From Cypionkella sp. (GTDB lineage: Bacteria; Pseudomonadota; Alphaproteobacteria; Rhodobacterales; Rhodobacteraceae): a stretch of DNA of 64,000 bases. The stretch covers positions 1-64,000 of the forward strand of contig NZ_JAUSBA010000045.1 of NCBI RefSeq assembly GCF_030652235.1, in the 5' to 3' direction. The notes beneath the pieces are model-generated. The model saw only the letters and a program-made list of their open reading frames with translations. It made no database searches and was not told where the DNA came from. The stretch's first letter is position 1. Each line of letters starts with the position of its first letter. Position numbers and translations under genes: made by a program. Of this stretch, positions 35,104-44,142 are shown in pieces.

Positions 35104-35355
35104 GGTGCACCCCTTTGTTTCCCAAGGCCCTTAAAGGCCCTCACCCGTGATCAGGCGGCCTTCGCACCTGCAGCACAAGTTTCAGATGGCGTAAAAATTG
35201 GGCGCAAGGGGCGATTGCCTAAAATTTAATCCCTCACCCCTGCCTGCGATGTAAATTTAAGCGGCAAGGAACCGCGAATCGGCAGCGCCGCCGCTTCGCA
35301 TTTCCGGGTGAACCGAGTAGACTGGCAAAAACCGCTTAAAAAGGCAAAATCAGGC

Positions 35356-37572
35356 ATGGCGACATCGGGCAAAGGCGGCAAATCGCTGGTGGCAGACCGG
35401 CGGTACATCGCGCAGAAAGCGGCGACCACAGGCGGGCGCGGCACCCCGCCGCCGCGCAAACCAGCGCCACGCAAGGCAGCCCCCGAGCGTTCAGGCAATC
35501 TGCTGACCCGCTTCATCTTGGGCATCTGGCGGATCATCTGGGGCACATTCTGGCGGGTTGGCGCGGTCTGCGGCATGGTGCTGGCGGGCATCGTGTTCTA
35601 CTTCTACCAGCAACTTCCCCCGGTGAACGCGCTGCTCGACGATCGGGCCAAGGGCTCGGTCACGCTGCTGGATCGCAACGATACCGTGTTTGCATGGCGC
35701 GGAGAAACCTTCGGCGGTCAGATCACCGCTGACACCGTCTCGCCCCATCTGCTGCACGCCGTGATCGCGACCGAGGACAAGCGGTTTTACCAGCATTTCG
35801 GCGTGAGTCCGCGCGGCATCGCCAGCGCGATCAGCATCAACTTGGCCGCTGGCCGTGGTCCGTTGGAGGGCAATGGCGGCTCGACCATCACACAACAGGT
35901 GGCCAAACTGCTCTGCCTCGGCGTGCCCTATGACCCCAAGCAGTGGAAATCTGAGGCCGACTATGAAGCAGACTGTCGCGGCGGTGGCGTAAAACGCAAG
36001 CTGAAAGAAATCCCTTATGCCCTTGCGATGGAATCAAAATACTCCAAATCCGAAATCCTGACGATCTACTTCAACCGCGTCTACTTAGGTGCTGGCGCGC
36101 GGGGCTTTGAGGCCGCAGCCCAGCGGTATTTCGGCACCTCTGCCAATGACCTGACCCCGGCCCAAGCCGCAATGCTGGCGGGTTTGTTGAAAGCGCCATC
36201 GAAATACGCCCCCACCAATAACCTCAAACGCGCGCAAGACCGTGCCAATGTCATCATCGACCTGATGTTGGAACAAGACTATCTCACCACCGAAGAAGCC
36301 GCCGAGGCCCATGCGCACCCGGCACAGCTTTCTGACGCGGCGCAGACCAAATCCGGCGGTTTCTTCGCCGATTGGGTGATGGAATCCGCACCTGATTTCC
36401 TGACCTCGACCACCACCGAAGACGTGATCATGCGCACCACGCTGGATCAAAAGCTGCAAAAGGATGCCGAAGACGCCCTCGCATGGGTGTTTGACAACAA
36501 GGTCGCCAAAGGCTCGAAAGCCCAAGCCGCGATTGTGGTGATGAGCGCGGACGGCGCCGTGCGCGCCATGGTCGGCGGCCGCAAAACCGAAAACGCAGGC
36601 GCCTTCAACCGCGCGACACAGGCCCTGCGCCAGACCGGGTCCTCGTTCAAACCCTTCGTCTATGCAGCCGCACTTGATCTCGGCTGGTCACCTTCGGATT
36701 ATGTAGAAGACGCGCCGCTAACCCTGAATATCCCCGGCTCTGGCGCTTGGACGCCTGACAACTATGACAAAAAATTCAAAGGCTTGATCACCCTGACCCA
36801 AGCCTTGGAAGAAAGCCGTAACATCCCCGCCGTCCGCGTCTCAGAGGTGGTCGGGCGTGAGGCGGTCGCAAGGGTCGCCAAAGGCTTTGGCATCCTGAAC
36901 GACATCGCCCCCGGTCCGGCGCTGGCGCTCGGGGCCTCGGAATCCACCCTGATTGAGATGACAGGCGCTTATGCCGGTATCCTGAACGGCGGCTCTTCGG
37001 TGACGCCTTATGGCCTTGTCGAACTTAAACTGAAAGGCGAAGCAGACAGCCTGATGGGCGCAGGCGGCGGTATTGGCGAGCGGGTGATTTCAGAAAACGC
37101 CGCCAAACTGCTTACCTTCATGATGTCCAAAGTTGTCGAAAGCGGCACCGGCACCAAGGCCCGCCTTGAGGGCCGCCCCGCCGCGGGCAAAACCGGCACC
37201 ACCTCTGCTGCGCGCGATGCGTGGTTCATCGGCTTCACCGCCGATTATGTCACCGGCGTCTGGATCGGCTATGATGACAACACGCCCTTGAAAGGTGTCA
37301 CCGGCGGCGGCCTACCCGCTGAAATCTGGCACGAGGTGATGACGCGCGTTGAAGATGGCGTGCCCGTCACCGAACTGCCGCTGATCGTGCCCGAATACCG
37401 CAAGCCACCAAATGCTGGCAATGCCTCGAACCAGCCGGTGGATCCGAACGCTGAATTCCCGCAAGATCCCGCGATGCAGCAACAACCTGCGGAACCCTCG
37501 GTGCCGCTGATGAATCCCAGCGATGATCAGGTCGAGGCTTTGCTGAAAGACATCCTGAAAAGCGGGAATTAA
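35356..37572 (+). CDS. Penicillin-binding protein 1A (bifunctional transglycosylase/transpeptidase)
   Basis: 738-aa inner-membrane enzyme. A basic, Pro-rich cytoplasmic N-terminus precedes a membrane helix near residues 65-88 (GAVCGMVLAGIVFYFYQQL). The GT51 domain has ATEDKRFYQHFGV (catalytic Glu near residue 138) and NGGSTITQQVAK. The transpeptidase domain has the SxxK serine in TGSSFKPF near residue 430 and the KTGTT box near 612. The C-terminal tail is Pro/Gln-rich. I chose the ATG at 35356; an in-frame ATG at 35308 would add 16 residues. It builds and cross-links peptidoglycan. Confidence 0.93.
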   Translation: MATSGKGGKSLVADRRYIAQKAATTGGRGTPPPRKPAPRKAAPERSGNLLTRFILGIWRIIWGTFWRVGAVCGMVLAGIVFYFYQQLPPVNALLDDRAKGSVTLLDRNDTVFAWRGETFGGQITADTVSPHLLHAVIATEDKRFYQHFGVSPRGIASAISINLAAGRGPLEGNGGSTITQQVAKLLCLGVPYDPKQWKSEADYEADCRGGGVKRKLKEIPYALAMESKYSKSEILTIYFNRVYLGAGARGFEAAAQRYFGTSANDLTPAQAAMLAGLLKAPSKYAPTNNLKRAQDRANVIIDLMLEQDYLTTEEAAEAHAHPAQLSDAAQTKSGGFFADWVMESAPDFLTSTTTEDVIMRTTLDQKLQKDAEDALAWVFDNKVAKGSKAQAAIVVMSADGAVRAMVGGRKTENAGAFNRATQALRQTGSSFKPFVYAAALDLGWSPSDYVEDAPLTLNIPGSGAWTPDNYDKKFKGLITLTQALEESRNIPAVRVSEVVGREAVARVAKGFGILNDIAPGPALALGASESTLIEMTGAYAGILNGGSSVTPYGLVELKLKGEADSLMGAGGGIGERVISENAAKLLTFMMSKVVESGTGTKARLEGRPAAGKTGTTSAARDAWFIGFTADYVTGVWIGYDDNTPLKGVTGGGLPAEIWHEVMTRVEDGVPVTELPLIVPEYRKPPNAGNASNQPVDPNAEFPQDPAMQQQPAEPSVPLMNPSDDQVEALLKDILKSGN

Positions 37573-37760
37573 AGCATTGCCGCTTTCTGACACGTGAGCT
37601 GGGCCGCAAAAATCATTCCCCGCGGGGAATGACTTGTGTTTTCGGCGACATTTTACAGTATTTTCCACAACATGTTGTGGTTGTGTGGCTGCGCGTTTTC
37701 CCTCGACTTGGCAGATCAGACTGTGGCCTGCTGAAAGACAGGTTGAAAAATGGCCATGAA

Positions 37761-37805
37761 CCATCCCACGCCGCCCCGGATCAAGTCCGGGGCGGCGTGG
37801 GATGG
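37761..37805. repeat. Perfect 45-nt palindrome (20-bp arms)
   Basis: The arm CCATCCCACGCCGCCCCGGA (37761-37780) and its exact complement (37786-37805) enclose the 5-nt loop TCAAG. The core CCCCGGATCAAGTCCGGGG is a frequent dispersed palindrome in alphaproteobacteria. A shorter relative lies at 25738-25756. It sits between the convergent PBP1A and mlaC genes. Confidence 0.8.
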
Positions 37806-37844
37806 TTGGGCGGGTAAAAGCATCAAACGATGGCAGCGCAATGA

Positions 37845-37876
37845 AAAGAGCGCCCTCGACAACCGGGGCGCTCTTT
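37845..37876. terminator. Bidirectional terminator between PBP1A and mlaC
   Basis: An 11-bp stem AAAGAGCGCCC / GGGCGCTCTTT with a 10-nt loop is followed by ATTCTTTGC on the plus strand and TTCATTGC on the minus strand. It lies 23 bp past the mlaC stop. Confidence 0.75.
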
Positions 37877-37898
37877 ATTCTTTGCAAAAACTATCCGA

Positions 37899-38510
37899 TC
37901 AGGTGGTTTTCAGAGCAGCGGTCAGTTTGTCGACATCACCGCCGCGCTTGTCCAGCATCGCGCCAATCTCAGTGCGCTCGGACGCCAGCATGTTCACACC
38001 TTCGATGATGATGTTGAAGAACAGATTACGGCCCGATTTATCCGAGACATGCCAACGCAGATCGAATGGCGCTTGCCCCTTCAGATGGGCGACCGAGATC
38101 ACCTCGTAATAGCTTTTGATCGGGCGCGCGTCAGTGACTTCAATCGAGCCGCCAATGAACTCGCGGAAGCGCGCGCCATATTTGCGGCTGATATAGCCCT
38201 GAAACGCTTTGGTGAAGCTGGCCATCTGCGCGGCAGAAGCCTTTTTGGCAGCCACGCCCAAAGCCGAGCGGGCAATCGTCGGAACGTCAGCGTAACGGCT
38301 GAATATCCGCTCAAAATCGCCATACATCGCAGTCTGCGATTTACCGCTGGCGATCGTGGTGTTGATCTCAGCCACCGCTTTGCCGATCATGTCCTTGGCA
38401 TCACCCACCGTCAAAGCCAGCGACGGCAGCGGCAAAGCCAGCGCCACCGAACCCAAGGCAAAGCCAGCCGCAAAGCGGCGACGCGACATCATGGAATGGT
38501 TACTGTGCAT
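37899..38510 (-). CDS. mlaC: MlaC-like phospholipid-binding periplasmic protein
   Basis: 203-aa periplasmic carrier of the Mla (Ttg2D) system that shuttles phospholipids between the outer-membrane MlaA complex and the inner-membrane MlaFEDB transporter. The ATG at 38510 follows GAGGATCCCT. The N-terminus has a twin-arginine-like motif (MMSRRRFAAGFALGSVALALPLPSLA). Family blocks are YADVPTIARSALG, FQGYISRKYGARFREFIGG and the closing FFNIIIEGVNMLASERTEIGAML. It overlaps the mlaA end by 11 bp. The mlaFED genes are not in this window. Confidence 0.9.
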   Translation of the reverse strand: MHSNHSMMSRRRFAAGFALGSVALALPLPSLALTVGDAKDMIGKAVAEINTTIASGKSQTAMYGDFERIFSRYADVPTIARSALGVAAKKASAAQMASFTKAFQGYISRKYGARFREFIGGSIEVTDARPIKSYYEVISVAHLKGQAPFDLRWHVSDKSGRNLFFNIIIEGVNMLASERTEIGAMLDKRGGDVDKLTAALKTT

Positions 38511-39258
38511 AGGGATCCTCAAAGCTGTCATCCGTTGGGGCTTGTCCCAGCGTGTAGTGTCGGTTTTGCAGATACAGCAGGCGGGCCTGCGCATAGGGGT
38601 CTGCACTGTCATATAGGATCGAATCCACCGTATCGCTATGGCGCGCGCGTGATCCAATCTTATCAATCACCTTTGCGCCCGTCACATAGTCACTTTCCGG
38701 TGATTTGATCAGGAATCGCAGCGGATTGATCGCATAATCCACCGCGATGCCGACGGTGTCACGCGCGGTCGACGGGCCAAGGATCGGCAACATCTGATAA
38801 TTGCCCTCGGCCACACCCCAGACATACAGCGTCTCGCCAAAGTCGGTTTCCTGCGCAGGCAGTCCCAAAGCCGTCGAGGGGTCAAACAACCCACCGATCC
38901 CCGCCGTGGTGTTCACACCAAACCGCAAGGTATTGCGTGCCGCCCGCATCAACCGGCCTTGCAGCACGTTGTTCACAATATCGCCGGGGGTATCCAAGTT
39001 TGCCGCGAAATTGTGCACTCCGGTCAGAATAGGCCCACGCCCGCTGCCCGCCACACCCGAAATCGGCTGCAACACCGCCTTATCGACCCCAACGTTGAAC
39101 GCGAACACCTTGCGATTGAACGCCTCACCAGGATCACCGACCTCACTCGAAACCGGCGCTTTGGCACAGCCCGCCACCGCGAGCGTTAATGCAATCCCAA
39201 CACAACCAGCGCTAAATCGGCTGATTGTTTTAGAAAGAGATGGAATCACTTGCGCCAT
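38500..39258 (-). CDS. mlaA: MlaA (VacJ) outer-membrane lipoprotein
   Basis: 252-aa lipoprotein of the Mla lipid-asymmetry pathway. The ATG at 39258 begins a signal with the lipobox LAVAGC, so lipidation at Cys27 or nearby is expected. VacJ family blocks are DPGEAFNRKVFAFNVGVDKAVLQPIS, RGPILTGVHNFAANLDTPGDIVNNVLQG and TDFGETLYVWGVAEGNYQMLPILGPSTARDTVG. The C-terminal tail (QAPTDDSFEDPYAQ) is acidic. It forms a two-gene unit with mlaC. Confidence 0.92.
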   Translation of the reverse strand: MAQVIPSLSKTISRFSAGCVGIALTLAVAGCAKAPVSSEVGDPGEAFNRKVFAFNVGVDKAVLQPISGVAGSGRGPILTGVHNFAANLDTPGDIVNNVLQGRLMRAARNTLRFGVNTTAGIGGLFDPSTALGLPAQETDFGETLYVWGVAEGNYQMLPILGPSTARDTVGIAVDYAINPLRFLIKSPESDYVTGAKVIDKIGSRARHSDTVDSILYDSADPYAQARLLYLQNRHYTLGQAPTDDSFEDPYAQ

Positions 39259-39453
39259 ACTTCTACATTCCCGCCGAGGTTCACGCGTCACACATAGATT
39301 TTGCTACTGAAAGACAAGCGATAAGCGGCCCGGCGATTTAAGACAACGGCCAAACGTGGCCAAGGGGTGACGCTGGATGATTTCCGCCGAACCTTTTGGC
39401 AATAAAAACAGGCTGCGGCACAAAACAGGCAGCGGGCAGAAACGGAGATGGCG

Positions 39454-41190
39454 ATGAGCCAAACAGACAACCGTCGTGGCGAAGCAGAGCTTCGCGCGGC
39501 ACGGGCAGATCAACGTGGCCTATTATGGGCCGTCGCTTTGTTCTCGGTCTTCGCAAACGCCCTGCAACTTACCGGCTCGCTTTACATGCTACAGGTCTAC
39601 GACCGTGTGCTGGGGTCGCGCTCTGTGGCCACCCTTGTCGCGCTTTCGGTGCTGGTGACCTTCCTGTTCCTCGCCCTTGGCATCCTTGACAACGTCCGCG
39701 CCCGCGTCATGGCCCGCATTGGCGCCAAAATGCAGGATCGCTTGGATCGCCGGGTGTTCTCCGCCGCGATGCGCCGCCTGACCCTGCAACCGAACGAGCC
39801 CACCGCCATCGCCGCCCAGCGCGATCTTGAGGCAATCCAGCGGCTTTGGGCCTCGCCTGTCCTGCTCGCCCTGTTCGACCTGCCGTTCATGCCGCTGTTT
39901 TTCATCGCGATTTACATTTTTCACCCCTATCTGTTCCTGCTTTCGCTTGTCGGCGGCATCATCTTGGTGATCGTCACCATCCTGAACCAACGCCTCACCC
40001 TTGCGCCCCTGACCCGCACCAACAACCTTACCCTCGGGGCCGAGCGGATGTCCGACCTGATCAAGGGCGAATCTGAAACCGTGCAAGCCTTGGGCATGAC
40101 CACCGCCACCTTTGATCGCTGGCAAAAAGCCCGCGGCGCGGCGCTCGCCGCCAGCATCAAGGCGGGTGACCTTGCGGGCAGCTTCGGCGGCATCAGCAAA
40201 ACCTTCCGCGTCTTCCTGCAATCGGCGATGCTGGGCCTTGGCGCATACCTTGTGCTGCAAGGCGAGCTTTCCTCGGGTGCGATGATCGCAGGCTCCATCC
40301 TAATGGGCCGCGCTTTGTCGCCGATCGAACAAGTCATCGGTCAATGGGCCATCATCACCCGCGCGCAGGAAGCCAACCGCCGCCTGTCCGACCTGTTGAC
40401 CAAAATGCCCGAAGAACCGCCGCGCACCGCTTTGCCGCACCCTAAGGCCATTCTCGAAGCACAAAACCTCACCGTCATTCCGCCGGGCGAACAACAAGCC
40501 GTGCTGCGCGCCATCAACTTCCGGCTGGAACCCGGCCAAGCCCTTGGCGTGATCGGCCCGTCAGGCGCCGGCAAATCCACCCTCGCCCGCGCGTTGATTG
40601 GCGTGTGGAAGCCCGCAGGCGGCAAAGTCCGCCTCGATGGCGCAACGCTGGATCAATACGACCCCGACATCCTTGGCAGCTACATCGGCTACCTGCCGCA
40701 GCGCATCACTCTGTTTGACGGCACGATTGCCGAGAACATCGCCCGCCTGCAAGACCACGCCGATGCCGCCAAAATCGTCGATGCCGCCAAACGCGCCGCC
40801 GCGCATGAGATGATCATCAAACTGCCCGAGGGCTACGACACCCGCATCAGCCAGATCGGCGGTCGGCTGTCTGGTGGCCAAATCCAACGCATCGGCCTAG
40901 CGCGTGCTTTGTACAACAACCCGGTGATCCTTGTGCTGGACGAGCCGAACTCGAACCTCGACAATGACGGCACCGTGGCATTGAACACCGCGATCCGCAC
41001 CACCAAAGAGGCAGGCGGTGCGGTGCTGATCATGGCCCACCGCCCCGCTGCCATTCAGGAATGTGAACTGCTTTTGGTGCTGGAAGACGGCATGCGCCGC
41101 GCCTTCGGCCCCCGCGATGCCGTGCTGCGTGAAATGGTGAAAAACCACAGCCAGATCACCCAAGCGACAGCACCCGGAGGCGTATCATGA
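39454..41190 (+). CDS. Type I secretion system ABC transporter (PrtD/AprD-like)
   Basis: 578-aa permease-ATPase fusion. The ATG at 39454 (MSQTDNRRG) has a GGAG ribosome site at proper spacing; the ATG at 39448 is too close. Membrane segments lie in residues 25-300 (ALFSVFANALQLTGSLYMLQVYDRVLGSRS is the PrtD-type opening). The ATPase domain has Walker A GPSGAGKST near residue 367, the signature LSGGQIQRIGLARAL and Walker B ILVLDEPNSNLD. No N-terminal peptidase C39 domain is present, so it resembles exporters of RTX proteases and lipases. Coupled to the membrane fusion protein gene; no RTX substrate lies nearby. Confidence 0.9.
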   Translation: MSQTDNRRGEAELRAARADQRGLLWAVALFSVFANALQLTGSLYMLQVYDRVLGSRSVATLVALSVLVTFLFLALGILDNVRARVMARIGAKMQDRLDRRVFSAAMRRLTLQPNEPTAIAAQRDLEAIQRLWASPVLLALFDLPFMPLFFIAIYIFHPYLFLLSLVGGIILVIVTILNQRLTLAPLTRTNNLTLGAERMSDLIKGESETVQALGMTTATFDRWQKARGAALAASIKAGDLAGSFGGISKTFRVFLQSAMLGLGAYLVLQGELSSGAMIAGSILMGRALSPIEQVIGQWAIITRAQEANRRLSDLLTKMPEEPPRTALPHPKAILEAQNLTVIPPGEQQAVLRAINFRLEPGQALGVIGPSGAGKSTLARALIGVWKPAGGKVRLDGATLDQYDPDILGSYIGYLPQRITLFDGTIAENIARLQDHADAAKIVDAAKRAAAHEMIIKLPEGYDTRISQIGGRLSGGQIQRIGLARALYNNPVILVLDEPNSNLDNDGTVALNTAIRTTKEAGGAVLIMAHRPAAIQECELLLVLEDGMRRAFGPRDAVLREMVKNHSQITQATAPGGVS

Positions 41191-42557
41191 CCCACCTTCC
41201 CGCTGAACGCCCGCATGGCACAGAATTGCAAAAAATCGACGCGAAAAACCCGCCCTCCAGCCTCGCCCCGGCTTGGTCCGCCCGCCGCCCGGTGATCATC
41301 GGTCTGACCACCGTGGCGCTGTTGGTGTTCGGCTTTGGTGGCTGGTCACTGACCACCGAAATCGACGGTGCCATCGTCGCCAATGGCCAGCTAGAGGTTG
41401 AAAAGAACAAACAGATCGTCAACCACCCCGATGGCGGCGTGGTCGCCGAAATCGCGGTGAAAGAGGCGCAAGCCGTGAAAGCGGGCGATCTTCTGATCCG
41501 CCTCGACGGCAGCCTCCTGCAATCCGAACTCGCCATCGTCGAAGGTCAGTTGTTTGAAATGCTGGCGCGCAAAGCCCGTCTGGAAGCCGAGCGTGACGAC
41601 AAAGACGCGCCCAGCTTTGCGGGTGAAATCTTCGAACTTGCCAAAACCCGCGCCGATGTCGCCGAGCAGATCGAAGGCCAGCGCAACCTGTTTTTCGCCC
41701 GCAAAGAAAGCCTCGCGCGGCAAGGCGATCAATTGGTCAAGCGCGGCGGTCAAATCGCCTCGCAGATCGAAGGCATCAATGCCCAGATTGACGCGTTGAA
41801 ACAACAGCTTGCCCTGATCGAACAAGAACTGATCGCGCAGCAAACCCTGCTTGACAAGGGCCTCGCGCAATCCAGCCGCGTGCTGGAATTGCAGCGCAAC
41901 AAGGCTTCGCTGCAAGGCAGCATGGGTGAGTTGATCGCCTCCAAAGCCCAAGCCGAAGGCCGGGGCACCGAAATTGATCTGGAAGTGTTGCGCTTGGCCG
42001 CCGTGCGCCGCGAAGAAGCCAGCACCCAGCTGCGCGACTTAGGCCCACAAGCGCTGGAACTGGTCGAACGCCGCCGCGCTTTGATCGAACGCATCGCCCG
42101 GTTGGACATTCGCGCCCCGGTGTCGGGTCTGGTTTTGGGCCTGCAGGTCACTTCGCCGCGCTCGGTTCTGCGCGCAGCGGAACCCGTGCTTTACATCATC
42201 CCGCAAGACCGCCCCTTGGTGATCACCGCGCAAATCCAGCCTATTCACATCGACGAAGTCCATGTCGGCCAACGCGTGCGATTGGCTTTCCCGGCGTTTT
42301 CGGCCCGCACCACGCCCGAAATTTTCGGCCATGTCGCCACGATCTCGGCGGATGCTTTGATCGATCAGCGCACCCAAGCCGGCTATTTCCGCGCCGAGAT
42401 CCTGCTGGATGCCGGTGAGCTGGCCAAGCTGAAAACCCAAACCCTGCTGCCCGGCATGCCGGTAGAAGCCTTTATCGAAACCGGCGCGCGCTCGCCGATG
42501 AGCTACCTTTTGAAGCCGTTCACCGATTACTTCAAACTGGCGTTCCGCGAGGGCTGA
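41187..42557 (+). CDS. HlyD-family membrane fusion protein of type I secretion
   Basis: 456-aa periplasmic adaptor. It has a short cytoplasmic N-terminus, a membrane helix near residues 38-58 (IIGLTTVALLVFGFGGWSL), and a lipoyl-like half (ATNGQ-type IVANGQLEVEKNKQIVNHPDGGVVAEI). A long alpha-helical hairpin rich in Ala, Gln, Glu and Lys covers about residues 115-290. The beta-barrel part has RAPVSGLVLGLQV and the C-terminal MPVEAFIETGARSPMSYLLKPFTDYF typical of PrtE/HlyD. The start overlaps the ABC gene by 4 bp. An outer-membrane TolC must be encoded elsewhere. Confidence 0.92.
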   Translation: MTHLPAERPHGTELQKIDAKNPPSSLAPAWSARRPVIIGLTTVALLVFGFGGWSLTTEIDGAIVANGQLEVEKNKQIVNHPDGGVVAEIAVKEAQAVKAGDLLIRLDGSLLQSELAIVEGQLFEMLARKARLEAERDDKDAPSFAGEIFELAKTRADVAEQIEGQRNLFFARKESLARQGDQLVKRGGQIASQIEGINAQIDALKQQLALIEQELIAQQTLLDKGLAQSSRVLELQRNKASLQGSMGELIASKAQAEGRGTEIDLEVLRLAAVRREEASTQLRDLGPQALELVERRRALIERIARLDIRAPVSGLVLGLQVTSPRSVLRAAEPVLYIIPQDRPLVITAQIQPIHIDEVHVGQRVRLAFPAFSARTTPEIFGHVATISADALIDQRTQAGYFRAEILLDAGELAKLKTQTLLPGMPVEAFIETGARSPMSYLLKPFTDYFKLAFREG

Positions 42558-42589
42558 GTTATTGCAAGCTGTCGCTGTGCTGCATCAAA

Positions 42590-42722
42590 GCCGGGGGTTT
42601 CACACCCCCGGACCCCGGTGGGATATTTGAGCACAGAGGATGACCGAAAGACTGGGATTTGCGCTGAATATACGGTAAATCGTTAAAGATCCCTTAACGG
42701 CACCATATCAACGCATTGATAT
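42590..42722. repeat. Dispersed repeat plus small AT-rich hairpins before ridA
   Basis: GGGGGTTTCACACCCCC (about 42594-42610) is followed by CCGGTGGGATATTTGAGCACAGAGGATGACCGAAAG, a second copy of the GGATATTTGAGCA-GAGGATGACC word seen near 22040. Next come CGTTAA/TTAACG (42681-42699) and ATATCAA-CGCA-TTGATAT (42705-42722), two small AT-rich inverted repeats of unknown role. Confidence 0.6.
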
Positions 42723-42737
42723 AAAACACATAAAAAA

Positions 42738-42754
42738 GGTCCCGAGTTGGGACC
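42738..42754 (-). terminator. Terminator-like hairpin facing the minus strand, without an obvious gene
   Basis: On the minus strand GGTCCC-AACTC-GGGACC (42754-42738) is followed by TTTTTTA. All genes around it run on the plus strand, so it would end a transcript coming from the antisense side of the ridA start region. Confidence 0.45.
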
Positions 42755-42818
42755 AAGCAAGCCTTGCCCCCGCCCCCGCCCACAGGTAGCCTGCCGCAAA
42801 ACCCGTCAGGAGCCGAAA

Positions 42819-43280
42819 ATGTCCAGCATCGAATCCCGCCTCGCCGAGCTTAACGTCACCCTCCCCGACGCCCCCGCCCCGGCTGCGAACTATGTCCCCT
42901 TCGTGCAGGTCGGAAACCTCGTCCATATCTCGGGCCAGATCAGCCAAACTTCGGCTGGCCTGATCAAAGGCAAACTTGGCGCCGATGTGACGGTTGAGGC
43001 TGGGGCCGAAGCCGCCAAAGCCTGCGCGATCTCGCTGCTGGCGCAGCTGAAGAAAGCCTGCGGCGGCGATCTTTCCCGCGTCGTCCGGGCGGTGAAACTG
43101 GTCGGCTTCGTCAACTCCACCGCCGATTTCACCGACCAACCCAAGGTGATCAACGGCGCATCCGATTTCCTCGTCGCAGCCTTGGGTGACGCAGGCCGCC
43201 ACGCCCGCTCCGCCGTTTCAGCCGCCTCGCTCCCCTTCGGCGTCGCGGTGGAAATCGAAGGCATCTTCGAGATCAACTGA
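42819..43280 (+). CDS. RidA family protein
   Basis: 153-aa member of the YjgF/YER057c/UK114 (RidA) group, many of which hydrolyse reactive 2-aminoacrylate and related enamines or imines. The ATG at 42819 gives MSSIESRLAELNVTLPDAPAPAANYVPFVQVGNLVHISGQIS, the N-terminus of the longer RidA branch. HARSAVSAASLPFGVAVEIEGIFEI is the expected closing block, with the conserved Arg before SAV. This longer branch often lacks proven deaminase activity, so the function remains open. The gene touches the next start (TGATG). Confidence 0.9.
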   Translation: MSSIESRLAELNVTLPDAPAPAANYVPFVQVGNLVHISGQISQTSAGLIKGKLGADVTVEAGAEAAKACAISLLAQLKKACGGDLSRVVRAVKLVGFVNSTADFTDQPKVINGASDFLVAALGDAGRHARSAVSAASLPFGVAVEIEGIFEIN

Positions 43281-44050
43281 TGCGCGTCCCCCTGCCTGCG
43301 GCCTTCCTGACCGCCCCCCTCGCTCACCGCGCCTATCATGACCGTGGTTTGGGTCGCCCCGAGAATTCTCGCGGCGCGATCATGGCTGCGATCACGGCAG
43401 GCTACGGCATCGAGATTGATCTGCAACTCTCCAGCGATGGGGTCGCACTGGTGTTCCATGATGAGGCGCTGGATCGCCTCACCACCCGCACCGGCCTGAT
43501 CAAACACCACACCGCCGCCGAACTTACCCAGATCAAACTGCGCGACAGCGAAGAAACCATCCCGACCCTAGCCGAAATCCTCGCCCTTGTCGCAGGCCGC
43601 ACCACCCTGCTGATCGAGATCAAAGACCAGACCGACACCATGTCCGACACTGATGGCCGACTTGAGGCTGCAACTGCCGTGCAGCTTGCACCCTACCAAG
43701 GCCCCGCAGCCGTGATGTCGTTCAACCCGCATTCCATCGCCCATATCGCCCGCCTCGCGCCACAAATCCCGCGCGGCCTGACCACCTCGGCCTATGATCC
43801 CACCGACTGGGCACCCCTCGCCCCCGCAACCTGCGACCGCCTGCGCGACATCCCCGATTACGACCGTACCCTCTCCAGCTTCATCAGCCACCAAGCTGCC
43901 GACCTGAGCCGCCCCCGCGTGGCTGAGCTAAAATCCCAAGGTGCCGCAATTTTATGCTGGACGATCCGCAGCCCCGCGGCTGAGGCCGAAGCCCGCAAAA
44001 TCGCGCAGAATATCACCTTTGAAACCTACGCCGCCGCCCTGCCCGCTTGA
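43280..44050 (+). CDS. Glycerophosphodiester phosphodiesterase
   Basis: 256-aa cytoplasmic GDPD-fold enzyme releasing glycerol-3-phosphate from glycerophosphodiesters. Catalytic and metal-binding positions are HRAYHDRGLGRPENS near residue 16, GIEIDLQLSSDGVALVFHDEALDRLT (Glu-x-Asp and the second His), and LLIEIKDQ. No signal peptide is present. The start overlaps the ridA stop. Confidence 0.92.
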   Translation: MRVPLPAAFLTAPLAHRAYHDRGLGRPENSRGAIMAAITAGYGIEIDLQLSSDGVALVFHDEALDRLTTRTGLIKHHTAAELTQIKLRDSEETIPTLAEILALVAGRTTLLIEIKDQTDTMSDTDGRLEAATAVQLAPYQGPAAVMSFNPHSIAHIARLAPQIPRGLTTSAYDPTDWAPLAPATCDRLRDIPDYDRTLSSFISHQAADLSRPRVAELKSQGAAILCWTIRSPAAEAEARKIAQNITFETYAAALPA

Positions 44051-44142
44051 CGAAATCGACCCCCAACCCATCTTCTCAGCAGCAGAAATACCCATCGGGT
44101 CTGGGGGCAAACGGTCCCCATCCTTAGCGTGAACACAGGCGA

